From Boswellia sacra (taxonomy: Eukaryota; Streptophyta; Magnoliopsida; Sapindales; Burseraceae), in assembly GCA_013180625.2 (NCBI GenBank), contig SNVD02014720.1, forward strand, positions 1-64,000: a stretch of DNA of 64,000 nt, given 5' to 3'. Position numbers and translations under genes: made by a program. The notes under the pieces were generated by a model that saw only the letters and a list, made by a program, of their open reading frames with translations, was not told the DNA's origin and did no database searches. Of the stretch, positions 10,570-22,619 are shown piece after piece; position 1 is the first letter of the stretch; each line of letters starts with the position of its first letter.

Positions 10570-10697
10570 ATTTGGGATATTTCGGCATTTCTACGGCGGT
10601 TTCAAAACCGCCGTAGATAGGTTCGCGTATAAGCTTCTGAGGCGGTTTTTAAAAACTGCCGTAAAAGGTCACCGTATACAGGCCTTTTTCTTCAGTG
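10570..10697 (-). mobile_element. CACTA-like DNA transposon end
   Basis: On the minus strand it begins CACTGAAGAAAAAGGCC, close to the CACTACAAGAAAAA ends of plant CACTA elements. Inside are hairpins built on GGCGGTTTT: one with 13-bp arms (TCTACGGCGGTTT, 10590-10617) and one around 10641-10660. Such short inverted sub-terminal repeats bind CACTA transposase. I could not find the partner end. Confidence 0.55.
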
Positions 10698-10709
10698 TTC
10701 GTAATCATT

Positions 10710-11340
10710 GGTGAGTCCATTGCTCGTGTGAACTACGATTTCGTCATCACTCAAGTCATGCCCAATCATAGCAAGGTCATCAATAATAATTTTAATAGAT
10801 TGCATAAACTCAAAATACTTTTTCCTTCTTGACTAACCTTGATGAGAGACAATGAGACCAACCATCCAAGTATTGGATTTGTCGACGTAAGTATTTTTGA
10901 GTTTGTTCCAGGCCTACTCTGTAGTTTTGTATCGTGACACAAGTGGCCCTATTGGTCCAGCAACAGTAGTTTGGATGGCAAGAAGAAGTAATTGATCTTG
11001 ACGAACCTAAGTTTTGTACTTCGGATCATTGGTTGGTGGGCATGGATAGGTTCCATCCAAGAATCCCACAAGATCATATCCCAAGAACAGATTTGTCATT
11101 TGTGAGCTCCTTATTGAATAGTTTCCTCCTTTAGATAGTTTTTGAGGGATGAGTGTGGTTGTGTTAATAGAGATAACTTGAGAAGTAGGTTGGGAGGTAG
11201 AAGGTTGAGAGGCAAAATTGGCATTGCTAGACATAACCGTGACTTTAGTTGATTCAGCTATGGTCGAAGAAAAAAAATGATGAAGGAGCTGGAAAGAGAT
11301 GATAAAGGAGCATAGGGCTCTAATACCATAAAGAGACAAT
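10710..11340 (-). pseudogene. Copia gag (UBN2-type) remnant
   Basis: The frame from about 11248 down to 11007 reads like the start of plant Copia gag: a Ser/Thr-rich leader, then L-S-K-G-G-N-Y-S-I-R-S in place of the usual N-Y-x-x-W, then L-F-L-G-Y-D-L-V-G-F-L-D-G-T. Decayed gag (…FMQSIK…, DLAMIGHDLSDDEIV) continues to about 10710 in broken frames. The remnant abuts the CACTA-like end at 10697. Confidence 0.65.
11316..11330 (-). other. Copia primer binding site (worn)
   Basis: GCTCTAATACCATA on the plus strand is one base off the complement of TGGTATCAGAGC, the initiator-Met tRNA site of plant Copia elements. It lies just upstream of the gag remnant, so the 5' LTR should start near 11331 and extend rightward; its far end is not identifiable. 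Confidence 0.6.
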
Positions 11341-11486
11341 GAAAGAGAATGGAATATGTACTATTCTGAGTATTACAAAGCTTTATATAGGCAAATTGTC
11401 TAAACTGAAAAAGGAAGCTAATCCTAGAGATTGACAAAATATATACACTTGAATGCTGAATATTACACATAATTACATAATAGAGA

Positions 11487-11584
11487 GATGATTATTTCCT
11501 TTTGTATATTGCCCATAATCAAGGAGTGAATCATGGATGATTATTTCCATTTGTATGTTGCCCATAATCAAGGAGTGAATCATG
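11487..11584. repeat. 49-bp tandem duplication
   Basis: Two nearly identical units starting GATGATTATTTCC at 11487 and 11536, each ending AGGAGTGAATCATG, in the probable Copia LTR. Confidence 0.85.
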
Positions 11585-13084
11585 GCTTGACAGATGGTAT
11601 TGGCTTATCAGCTATATAGGATTCTGTGGTCTGCTTGCTGCATGTATGTTGCCATAGATGGGTAGTGTAAATATGTTAACGTTGTATAATGGTTTACACT
11701 TGTACGATGTCCATAGAATTCATTGAGAAACCATGGACAGATAAAGCCCTTTAATTATATATCACTAACTAGTGTTTTATGGATTGATGGTTTGATTACG
11801 CCATAGTAGTGAAAGAGTTTTTGTAGGATCTCAAATAATTTCAAAAAATGAATGATATTCAAAATATTAGAATGACAAATTCATCATATCAAGTAAATTC
11901 TTTTTCGTATATGGAGACTTCTAACATATCTTTACGCCATTAAGTTAACACTGCATATTCCAATTTAAGTATGATAAAACTTTTGTTATATATGTAGCAT
12001 ATGCTGATGTGATTAATTGAACACTGCATAATCTTCAGTTGCGAGATTGACAAATGATGGAACACATAGAAATATACAAGATGTAACAATGATAGTGAAA
12101 GTAACGTGGATGAAATTACGATAGAAGGCTTGATAAAAGTTAGCTTGGAAACAAACTATACTTCGACAATCTATTTTCAGAGATCAATGTTTTCTTGTCA
12201 CAATAAACATGTAACAAACTAGCACCTAAAGCACAAACAATTGTCTTTATGACTACCTCATCGGTGGTGGCTCTTCATGATGGTTACCTCGCAGTAAATG
12301 AAGGTAATGGCTATGAGCAGACCCATTGGCAGACCCAAGATTTAGAGTTTAAGGAGGCAAACTCTAATAGAGTATTTAAATAAAAATTTTTATTAAATAG
12401 TTATAATATATAAAAGAAAATAAATTATTATAATTCTTAGAGTGATTAATTATAAAATTACAAATCTAGAATTTGACTTTCTTTTAATCTTGTAAATAGA
12501 TATAAATTAAATAATTTAAATAAATATTGTCAATAAAACGTACTCATCTAGATTTTTAAAAGGTTAAAAAAATTTCTAACTTTTAAAACAAATTATCAAT
12601 TCTCAAATAACCTATGAAAATGATGCATAATTATAAAGTTTAAATAAAATAAATGTTGAGTCTCACTTTTACAACAGGAATATAAAGACAATTCTATCTT
12701 TAACAAAAAAGGTAAAGTACAAAAGGACCATTCCTGAAGAATAGTCTAAAATGCCCTTGCTTTTGTGAGATTTTTGCTTGGATACAGGAGCAACTCCACA
12801 TCATCCTAAAATCAATGATTGATCAGGAAGTGCCATGTTGTAGATATCTGATGGTGATTCATGCAGGAAAACAGGCTAAGGATTCCCTAGAGAAAAAGTG
12901 TTAGTGGGAGCAACAAAGGAAACGAGCAATGGTACGATTGAAATGGTTGATACTAAGCTAGGTATTAAATTTGGATGTAAAATACGTAACTGAATTGACT
13001 CAAATCTTTCCTATATGGAATTGACATAAGTATGAACAGATGTTTGAGGAGACAATTTTCATATGCTTGTTGACTCTGGACTGT
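11585..13084. other. AT-rich region without recognisable genes
   Basis: Probably the rest of a worn Copia LTR followed by unassigned DNA. The 12350-12700 part is very AT-rich. No RNA gene or coding frame can be supported. Confidence 0.4.
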
Positions 13085-13564
13085 CAGAAGGAATGATCCT
13101 AAGATATTGGAGATGACTATCATGCTTTTTGACATTGTTGCTCTGACCAGCCTTCAGTGTGGTGGTAAGGTCATTCCTATTAATGCCTATATCGCAGACT
13201 CGAGGGATCAACAGGATTTGATCTGACAGCTTTCTAGGCATGAGGTAAAGATCAAGGACAAAGTCGCGATTCGATACGCTCCCCTGTATGAGTATTGGGT
13301 GAGGAGATACAACGAGACTCAAGTCGAGGTGGATCAGTATACACGTAGCTTCATCGTGTATCTACTCGGTTTGATGCTCTTTGACAATGTATCAAACACC
13401 ACCTTCTTGACTCTACTTCCTACTCTACAAGATCTTGATCGAGTGAAGGCCTTGGGGCCGCGTTGCTATTGGCCAGTTATACTTTGTTTTGGATCGTGCT
13501 TGTCAAGGCATTTTTGTGATTAGTGGCTTTGCTCCACTTCTTGAGATAACTTATTTCCTTTTCT
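13085..13564 (+). pseudogene. Plant mobile domain (PMD) protein, N-terminal half
   Basis: PMD proteins (MAIN-like) are plant proteins related to transposon-borne genes. The piece shows M-L-F-D-I-V-A-L-T-S-L (family: DVALLTGL), the R-S-F-I-V-Y-L-L-G-L-M-L-F helix, L-P-T-L-Q-D-L-D, then, after a frameshift near 13460, W-G-R-V-A-I-G-Q-L-Y and G-F-A-P-L-L-E. A TGA at about 13229 also breaks it. It stops at a CACTACAAGAA sequence (13568). The family's next motif, L-W-A-Y-E, appears 20 kb away at about 33594, so this gene seems split by a transposon. Confidence 0.65.
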
Positions 13565-14047
13565 ACACACTACAAGAATTTTTAAAATATTTGTCACTTT
13601 ATAAATTTTTTATTTGACACACTTTTAAATAAGTGAGAAATATAAATTGGTTCAGAAAGTCAACCACCCATTTTGATTTTATATCTCGTTTTCAGTAACT
13701 TCATTTGTCATTTTTTAAGTAAATGACATGTATGGACATTAGGGAAAAAAAGCCTATTCTATTTTTCCTCATTCCCTTTTTTATTTCCTTTGTATTCTTT
13801 CACGTTTTATTACTTTATCTTTTACCCTAGCCACCAAAGATTTCTTCCTCCCTCGCTGTCTCATCCTTCACACACCGATTTCTTCTCAAATCCCTCCTAT
13901 TTTTTCACATTTCTTCTCAAATCAGTTTCACGGTAGCTAAAATCAGTCGCTTTTGTCTCAAATTGGTCATTGAAATCAGTTTCAGTTTCTTCTCAGATTG
14001 ATGTGAAATCGATACCTGGGTTTTGGATATAAGGTATGGTTCTTTCT

Positions 14048-14347
14048 TCTCAAGCCCGTGAACTACATTAAAGACCTTAAGCACACAGCAGCAAGGCCCA
14101 CAACACGGTTAACAGCAGCAAGGGCTTCCTTGTCAGCATGAATTGGGCAGACTGCAGCCTCCAGGTAAGGTAATCTTTGGTTAATCTCATCTAATCTTGG
14201 CCCATCTTTTTCAAGAGCTACTCCTAAGGCCTTTGATTTCTCTAAGCTTAGCTTCAATGCCTTCCTCGCAGATATCAAATTCTCAATGCTATGATTATTA
14301 TTATTATTATTAACAACATTAGAACCATTATCAACAGCCTCTGCCAT
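14048..14347 (-). pseudogene. EXO70A1: EXO70A1-like exocyst subunit, N-terminal fragment
   Basis: EXO70 tethers secretory vesicles to the plasma membrane as part of the exocyst. After the Met at 14347 comes an Asn-rich leader, then S-A-R-K-A-L-K-L-S-L-E-K-S-K-A-L and the plant EXO70A1 hallmark G-P-R-L-D-E-I-N-Q-R-L-P-Y-L-E-A-A-V. A frameshift near 14085 breaks it before the H-G-L-E-K segment, after which the homology ends abruptly at about 14048. Only the first ~100 of more than 600 residues are present. Upstream sequence to about 14650 looks like the native 5' UTR/promoter, so genomic DNA was captured. Confidence 0.8.
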
Positions 14348-15080
14348 CTGAATCTGAAACCCTAGTTTTCCAAATCTTAATCTCGTTTTCGAGAATCTAG
14401 ATTATGCGTTTGCTTCTAAAAATGATCTTGTCAATTTGTCTTGGATTCATCCAAGTACAAAGCAGCTGAAACTAACTAGGACTCATTTAAGAAGAAATCT
14501 TCATCTTCCTTAGTTGTGCTTTCACCAAACTTTGACCAAACAACAATACAACAACTAACAACAAACAAGCAAATGAGTAGATGAGAGTTTAATAGAAGCA
14601 GAGAATGAGAGAAAAACTCACTAGGAAATGTAAAGCCAAAGTCAGACAGAGAGACAGAGTGAGTTTATTGAGACGAGCTGAGTTAACCCGGTGAGTTGAG
14701 CGAGAATGGAATTTTTATTTTGAATTGATATGCTCTTCTACTTTTAGATTTCGTTAAGTGATGAAGAAAGCGATGAAGAAAGAGAAAGAAACCCTAAGAT
14801 TCGGATGATATGAGAGCTTTAGAAAGAGAACACTTTTACAACTTTTTTTTTTCTCAATACATAGTTCGACGGATCATGCCAAAGTGCATGACAGTAAAGC
14901 ATAACCTTGCATACCTTCCTGTTTACTTTCTGTCTGTAAATCTAACCTTTCTCTTTATATGTATATTTTCTTTATTTCTGTACTCTTATTGGACTCAGTG
15001 AGTTTGTGAATGTTCTATGGCTATTAAATAATCCTTACTATGCTTATGTTGAAGATACAAAATTATTAAGGCTGGAGCAG

Positions 15081-16316
15081 GGAGGAACCACTGAAGACGG
15101 GCAATCCCTAGCCTTTGGTTGGAATAAACATGGGCAGCTGGGTTCAGGTTTAGCAAGAAATGGTAAGTTCAATTTGTTTAAATTCATTTTTATATGAAGT
15201 ATCATCATGAAATATTTTCTTTTATTAAGGAATTTGTTTTTCTTTTGATTATTTCCTAAGACAGTCGCTCTGCTAATGAGAACTTCAATAGTATTATAGT
15301 CTTTGTTAATACTTAGTTCTTTGTTTGTAGAATTTGAGCCATCTCTTGTTTGATGTCTTGTGTCTGACGTTAAAAACACTACTTGTGGTGCTGACTTTTC
15401 TGTATGGTTATCTTCAATTGAAGGAGCATCTATACTGTATGGTTTGTAGATTAGTTTTGTTTGGGTTTCTTGATTCTTTAGTTGATAATTTTCAGGTGTT
15501 ATGGTTTTCAATTTTCTTGACCACTCACTGATTTGCAAAAGCATTTGGTGGTTTGTAAAACTACAGGTCTTCCACAGTATGGTCAGCTTGGGCATGGAAC
15601 AGACAATGAGGTACATTGATAGAAGACCTTTAATTCTTGTCAGTAAATTTATGTTTGTTTTCTGTTACATACCATATTACATGGTTGTGGATGCCTAATT
15701 ACCTAAAATTTCATATGGCAATTAATTTTGTACTTTTGTTTATGTTTGTGGTTTCATTTGTATACTTGCTAATTCACCTCAGTTCTTTTGAACCTCTTGA
15801 TGGTCTTTTACTGTTGGGATTCATTAGCTTTTTAGTAAAATAGTTAAAATAATCCTTGTACTGAAATAGGGACTTAATAATGTGTGTTCTTGGGCTCTAT
15901 GAGTCTTGGAGCTGGCTAAATGGTGCAGTTATAATGGCTAATTATCCCTTTAGGTTTGTGGTTGGTTGTCCTTTATTGAGACCTTGGTCAATTAAATAAT
16001 GACTTTGGGTTAACTTCTAATTAATTGGACTTTGTTTTGCCACGGATCTTGACATGTCACTGTATGTGTTTGTAGTACGATACTAAGGATAGCTCCGTGA
16101 GGCTTGCTTATGAAGCTCAACCTCGCCCAAGAGCTATAGCTTCTCTTGCTGGAGAAACCATTGTCAAAGTCGCTTGTGGAACAAACCATACAGGTTGACC
16201 ATTGACACCTGCTCTCTCTTTCTTTTCCTTTATTTAACAGATTTCATGTCTTTTTCTCATTTTTTAATTTACTTTTGGTATCTAGTAGCTGTTGATTCAA
16301 AGGGCTATGTTTACAC
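15081..16316 (+). pseudogene. RCC2-like (RCC1-repeat) protein, five-exon fragment
   Basis: RCC1-repeat proteins form seven-bladed propellers; plants have an RCC2-like member. Exons with AG/GT borders are at 15081-15162 (T-E-D-G-Q-S-L-A-F-G-W-N-K-H-G-Q-L-G-S-G), 15331-15441 (C-L-V-S-D-V-K-N, W-L-S-S-I-E-G-A-S-I-L), 15567-15610 (G-L-P-Q-Y-G-Q-L-G-H-G-T-D-N-E), 16076-16193 (A-Y-E-A-Q-P-R-P-R-A-I-A-S-L-A-G, then ETIVKVACGTNHT) and 16286-16316 (A-V-D-S-K-G-Y-V-Y-T). Exon 2 has a TGA where CGA (Arg) is expected. Both ends of the gene are missing. Confidence 0.8.
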
Positions 16317-16979
16317 GTAAGTACGCCCTTGATTGATTTTATTTGGTAAATTGTGTTTACACTAGGGATGAAGGGGATGAGTGAATATGTTTTACTGGTT
16401 GAATGAATTAGTAGTAAGTAAAATGTAGATACAAAACTTGGATAAGTCATTTGTTTTAGTTAGCTATTTTTATGTTTATTTGGAAAAGATTTTTAGACTA
16501 TAATACTTTATTTGTTGATATTCTAGCTAGTCTCTCAATTTCAAATACATTTTCATTCGTATGGGCTCATGTCATCAACTTCATGATTTTTTTTTTTAAC
16601 GCAATGCATAGTATAACTAGGAACTAATAAATGCAAAATTGGGACTTGCCTATCTTGACTGCCAATCCAACTCATTTGCTACGAGTGCATTAAGCAGGTC
16701 AATACCTCTTCCTCTATTTTTTTTTAAATCTAAATGCTCAAGATTGCTTATTGCTTTGATTTTTGAAGGTATTTGATTTGTCTCAATTTGCTTTCTGAGA
16801 AAGACCAGCCTGGAAAGGCAATTAAAATGGTGTTCTTGGGGAGTTTTCAGGTCGTATGAGGAATATAAATCTTATTGATCTTCTGACAAGGTTATAGCTC
16901 TCATTATGTTAAAAAATTTGGTAAACTCTGTATTATGAGTGTAACTACGAGGGAGCTAATTTTCTTCTAGATGATGCAG

Positions 16980-17988
16980 GGATCTTGTCAATCTCATTTG
17001 TAACCACTTGGACCTTTTTCGTGCCACTCAAGCTAAGATTGAAAGCAGCAATCGGAAACTCCTAAAATTGAATTTAGAGACTTGGAAATAAAACTCATCT
17101 TCGCCGCTGAGGACAAGTTGCACCCTGCTTTATTTTCTGCTGAAGCTGAGCACAAGGTTGTTTTTTTTATAATTTGATCACCAAATATCTGTAGGGTGAA
17201 ATTATTATTGTATGGGTATTTCTGGTTTTGCCAATGGTGCTGACCAAACTTGTTGCACCTTATGTTGCAGGTTTTACAAAGTTTAATTGATAGTCTCATT
17301 TCTTTCACATTCAGTCTTGAAGATCTTCATCGCTCTTTCTTTCGTTATATTGTCAGGGAGCTGCTTGCTTGTGCTATGATTCGACCAGTTTTGAACCTGG
17401 CTGGTCCGAGGTAATATTTCCTTTGATTCTTCACCCTTCTTTCACCCTTCTTTCACCCCTTGTTTTCGTGGTTCTTACTTTTTTGAGCATTATCTGGCTG
17501 GTCCGACCAGTTTTGAGATACGACCAGTTTTGAACCTGGTCGGTCCGACCAGTTTTTTGATGCCACCAGTTTTGAACCTAGCCGGTCCGAGGTAATATTG
17601 TGAAGGGTGGCTTTAGAACATTTGCTGGTTATTACCTTTCTGTGACAGATGTAAACAATAATAGTTGGTCCATCAAAAGAAGGTGATTAGGACTTTTGTG
17701 AAAATTTTCTACATTCTTTCATCAATGCATTATATGTTAGTCATTCTTCCTTGTCTTGTTCCAGTGCTTGAATTTTCAAGTTGTTGTTAGATTATAACTA
17801 TAAAATTCTATTAATGTTTCTTAAGCTCTTCTATGCTACTGGGTGTTGTTGCTATCTTCAGGTTCCATTGACATCTTAAATTTTTTCCAGAGTACAATCT
17901 TCATTTGCCTCCGAAGCATTTTCTGTCAACCGGTTTAGATGTACTTATCATTCGTGAAAGGTGTAAATTGCTAGATAGATATCTAAAG
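16980..17988 (+). pseudogene. PXA/PX-domain sorting nexin, fragment
   Basis: Exons 16980-17156 (L-V-N-L-I-C-N-H-L-D-L-F-R-A-T-Q-A-K-I, then after a frameshift near 17075 A-A-E-D-K-L-H-P-A-L-F-S-A-E-A-E-H-K) and 17271-17410 (L-I-S-F-T-F, F-F-R-Y-I-V-R-E-L-L-A-C-A-M-I-R-P-V-L-N-L) belong to the PXA domain. Exon 17891-17988 (Y-N-L-H-L-P-P-K-H-F-L-S-T-G-L-D, E-R-C-K-L-L-D-R-Y-L-K) is from the PX phosphoinositide-binding domain. Both are found together in plant SNX13-type proteins that act in endosomal sorting. The order is collinear but exons between PXA and PX are missing, so the captured copy has an internal deletion. Confidence 0.8.
17379..17597 (+). repeat. Duplicated exon-end and splice-donor segment
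   Basis: The last part of the second PXA exon with its donor (CGACCAGTTTTGAACCTGG … GGTCCGAGGTAATATT) recurs two to three times in the following intron, the last copy again ending in GGTCCGAGGTAATATT near 17597. The copies contain palindromic CCGACCAGTTTT/GGTCGG units. Confidence 0.7.
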
Positions 17989-18949
17989 GTCAAATGTTTT
18001 AAGTCACTTGTTCGATTTTCTAGTTTTATGACTGTTGAACTACAAGATCAGATTAATGTTTACCTTTGAAATATTCTTACAAACGGCAAAAGTGAATTAA
18101 TGTTTGAGATATTTTTCATTTTACTGTAAATTCTGATTAGAATTCTTTATGGCATGGTATTTTATATTTTAACCTAAATCTGATTAAGATTCTAAAAGTC
18201 TTCTCCTAGATTGAGTGAAGAGCATAAGCAGGAAGCTGATCGACCTGCGAAGTTTGTATACGAGCTAATGATTGGTACTGTTTTTATTTCCCAAGCTAGT
18301 CAATTTGCATTCTTCATTAATGTAGCATATATTTAATGCTATGGCTAATCTATGAAAATGACCTTTTATCATATTTATTGTACGGCTCACTATTTACAAT
18401 TACAATTATAATTTCTAACCACGAAATTATTGAGCTCTCTGTAGTTTTCTTTTTTAAATTTTTTTTATGTTAATTAACGAAGAGATTATCACATGGCTAG
18501 TCAGAGGGAACTTACTTGGAAGCTGATATCTAGAAACTTCATTTGATTGTTAGGATTTCTTATTCATTTTCAGAGATTTTAGGTCTAATTTTATAATGTA
18601 TTCGATTTTAAAAAGTGATGCTAGGAATTAAGACTGAAAAAGAAGAAAAGACAAGTTGAAAGTAGTAAAAGCCAGCTAAGAGTAGTTTAAAATGTTGTAT
18701 AATGATGAGTATTAAGAAAATAAATCAATATTTTATTCTTTTTGTATCGTTATATATTGTTTGTTTATGTTTGCCTTTAACTTACTGGATAGGTACATTA
18801 ACATGAAAGTTTGTTGTAAGGCTTGGAAGTCAAGTTTCAGTGTTATTTGAGGCAATAGTTCTTTAGATCAATAAAAGCAGGGGAAAACTTTTGCAATCTG
18901 TGAAGGTTGGATTGAATTTGGAAAAAAAATTCTGTGCTTAGGACAATGC

Positions 18950-20674
18950 TATTGACCCAGGTATGGCATCCCAAGAGGGGAGGTGAATTGGGTTTTTATT
19001 TATTAAAACAGATTTAGAAAACTTTTCTTGAAAGATCAAAATTAGTTCATTCTTTTTTCAGAATAAAGGTGAAGAAGATGAAATTAGAATTTATCAAAGA
19101 TGCAATTAAAAGAATAAAAATGATGAACAATCACAAGTGCAAGTAAATGTAAAGAGGAAAGGGATAGAGAGAGTACAAACTCAATTTACGTGGTTCGACA
19201 AACCTTGCCTACGTCCACGGGCTCCTAGCTCCACGAGCTAAGCTTTCCACTAAGTTGTAGAAATCTTTACAACTTGCTTGATGAACAACCTCACCAAGAC
19301 TTTTTCTTCCAACTCTTGATAACACCACACCAAGAGTTCTTCTTGATGAACAACCTCACCAAGGCAACTTTCTTCAACTCTTGATAACACCACACCAAGA
19401 GTTCTTCTTGATGAACAAACTCACCAAGGAAAGAGTTCTCTCAAGGATAACTTTTATCCTTTACAAGAAGATCTCACTCTCACCACAATACAAGAACAAA
19501 GTAAATTTTTACAATAAAAGTACAACTCTCTTCAAAGAGTAGATAAAGAATATAAAACTCTCTAAACTTGATATATCTCTTGTTTTTTTTTGCTTGATAG
19601 ATGCTTCTCTTCCCTTCTTCTTGCTCTTTGTTGCTGAATGCATGGGAGAATGGCTCCTTTTATAGGCAAATGGATGAACTTAATCAAGTGAAGACACCAA
19701 CTCCAAATTTTCTGCCCACCATAAAAACTATAATCTTGTCTACCATTTTTGTCAATGTTCCGTTTGAAATTTGAAAATCTGCAAAACATAAAAGATCTGA
19801 AAATTTGAATAAGCTTTCCAACGCATCAAGAATCAAGTCATTTGGATATTGTAGCTCAAGATATGGCCAAAACACCATTCGGTGCTCATGTGACTTGATT
19901 TTTCTTCCTTGTGTCAGTCCATCGAATTGAATGATAATTCTGTCAGCATTTCGTTTGAAATTTGAATTTCTTCAAAACATAAAAGATCTGCATATTTGAA
20001 TAAGTTTCCAAAACATTAAAAATCAAGGAATTTGGATATCTTTATCTCAAGATATGGCCAAAACACCATTTGGTGCTCATGTGAGTTGATTTTTCTTTCT
20101 TGTGTCAGTCCACCAAATTGCATGTCAATTATGTCAGTCTTACGTTTGAAATTTGAATTTATTCAAAACATATGAAATGTGTGCCTCATTAAGTCAGCTT
20201 TCCAATGCCATAAGAATCAAGTGATTTGGATATTTGTATCTCAAGATATGTCCAAAAGAGTATTCGGTGCTCATGTCAGCTGCTTCTATTTATCTTTCAG
20301 CTTGCATGATGATTTGGACAACCTTACACTTGAAATTTGAATTTCTTTAAAACATATAAAATGTTATAAATTAAGTAATATTTCCAAAGGCTCAAGAATC
20401 ACATCATTTGGACATTTGTAGGGAAATATATGACCAATTGATTGAACATTGCTCATGTGTCACATTCCTTGAATTAAACCTTGTTCTTAAACTTTGGTGC
20501 CTTTAACATATAGTCTTCTCCTTAGCTTCAACACTTCATTTTAATAAGCCTTTTCTTGTTTTTACAATTATTTCAATGATATTACTCTTGCACATAAATA
20601 AACATGTTAGTAAATCACAATGAATCAATGTGTATTGTTATCATCAAAATTATCATGTAGCCTTAGGGCTAACA
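18950..20674 (-). repeat. Copia 3' LTR
   Basis: It starts TATTGACCCAGG (worn TGTTGACCC) and ends AGGGCTAACA. It has two full 65-bp minisatellite units (from 19277 and 19342) and a TATA box, TATAAAAGG on the minus strand (19656-19665). An approximately 140-bp motif containing ATCTCAAGATATGGCC recurs several times between 19700 and 20260. Confidence 0.93.
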
Positions 20675-20986
20675 ATCTCCCCCTTTTTGATGATGACAAA
20701 CCATTGATTGCTTTAAAATATAATCTAAAATCAAGAATGAAAATAAAATCAACAATAAGCAAAAAGAAAGCAATTGTTATGAATATAAGCAAACCATCCA
20801 AACCATCCATTTCTCCCCCTTTTGTTATCATCAAAAAGATGTAGTCAAATTAATTACTCCCCCTAAATATATTCTCCCCTTAACATATGCTACCATTTAA
20901 AGATTATCATATAAAAGAAAAATTAAGACATATCCAACATAACTACTTCTCTTCTTATTATGCAAAATATATCTTGACTAAGGGGT

Positions 20987-22619
20987 TTAGTCATATTTAG
21001 GTCTAGAGACTAATTCCCAAACTTGATTTCTCTCAAATTGATTCAATTCTTCTTGCATAGCCAAAATCCAACTTTCGTCATTTTCGGCTTCTTTAAAAGA
21101 TTTTGGTTCAAATTGAGAGACAAAAGCAAAATGATTACAAAAGTTCTTAAAAGAAGATCTAGTTTTCATACCTTGTGATGGTTCACCAATAATGAGATCT
21201 TTAGGGTGAGCTTTTGCATACCTCCATTCCTTTGGTAATTCTTGGGAAGAATCATTTACTTCCTCAAGCTTTTCTTGTTGAAGTTGTAATTCATCTTGGC
21301 TCTTTTCATCAAGCCTTGATTCCTTGATTTGCCTTTCTACCTTAACAATATCATCATCTAAATTCTTTGAAGAAATAACATTAGTTTCATCAAATTCAAC
21401 ATGCATAGATTCTTCAATAGTAAGAGTCTTTTCGTTAAAAACTCTATATGCTTTACTATGGTTAGAGTAGCCAACAAAAATTCCAACATCGGCTTTTGCA
21501 TCAAATTTTCCAAGGTTATCCTTGGTGTTTAAAATAAAACATTTACATCCAAAAACTTTAAAAAATCCAATGTTGGGTTTTCTTCCTTTCCAAAGTTCAT
21601 AAGGAGTTTTCTTTATTAAAGCTCTAATATGGACTCTATTGATTATAAAGCATGCGGTATTAACGGCTTCGGCCCAAAAATATTTTGGCAAATTATTTTC
21701 AAGTAACATGGTCCTAGCCATTTCTTGGATAGTCCTATTTTTCCTTTCAACAACACCATTTTGTTGTGGAGTTCTAGGTGAGGAAAAATTATGCTCAAAA
21801 CCATTTTCATCACAAAGATTTTCAAATGCAACATTGTCTACTTCACCACCATGATCACTCCTAATGGACACAATAGAATAACCTTTTTGATTTTGGACTC
21901 TTTTTACAAATTTTGAAAAAGCTTGTATGGCCTCATTTTTAGTTTTCAAGAATAATACCTAAGTGAATCTTGAATAATCATCCACAATAACAAAAACATA
22001 ATACTTTCCATCAAGGCTTTGAGTTCTTGATGGTCCAAATAAATCCAAATGAAGTAATTGTAGAGGTTTATTTGTTGAAATAAATTTCTTTTGTTTAAAA
22101 TAAGTTCTCACTTGTTTTCCAAATTGACAAGCATCACAAATCTTATCCTTTTCAAATTTTATTTTTGGAAGACCATCAACTAAATCATTTTTAGAAATTT
22201 TTTAAATTGTGTCCATGCTAGCATGACCTAACCTTCTATGCCATAACCAAGCATCATGATTAACAATGAAACAATTTTCTACATGATCATTAACATCAAT
22301 ATCAATTGTATAAATATTACCACATCTATTACCAACAAATAATGTCTTATTGTTACTAACATCCTTAATCACACATCTATTAGGCTCAAAAGTAACAAAA
22401 TATCCCTTATCACACAATTGACTAATGCTAATCAAATCATGTTTTGAACCATGAACAAGCAAAACATCTTTAATAATAGGTGAAGAAGGGTTACCAATAT
22501 CACCATGTCCGATTACCCTTCCTTTGGCATTTCACCGAAGGTCACATATCCTCCTTTCTTCATGATTAATCTTGAGAACTTGGAGGCATCTCCGGTCATA
22601 TGCCTTGAGCATCCTCTAT
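20987..22619 (-). pseudogene. Copia protease/integrase remnant
   Basis: In minus order: a worn protease region (C-S-R-H-M-T-G, about 22610-22490), the GAG-pre-integrase segment with W-H-R-R-L-G-H, the zinc-binding C-D-A-C, and the integrase core with L-D-L-F-G-P, R-S-D-H-G-G-E and N-G-V-V-E-R-K-N-R-T, which supply the D, D and E of the active site. Stop codons occur near 22204 and 21952. The frame ends at N-Q-F-E-R-N-Q-V-W-E-L-V, the sequence that normally begins the RT domain, and the LTR follows after 300 bp. Confidence 0.9.

Noticed and set aside
15044..15616. 190-codon minus-strand frame
   Set aside because: Antisense shadow over RCC2-like exons and introns with canonical splice sites on the plus strand.
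18213..18278. A possible exon (L-S-E-E-H-K-Q-E-A-D-R-P-A-K-F-V-Y-E-L) flanked by AG and GT
   Set aside because: Too short and not recognisable; noted only as part of the Pack-CACTA contents.
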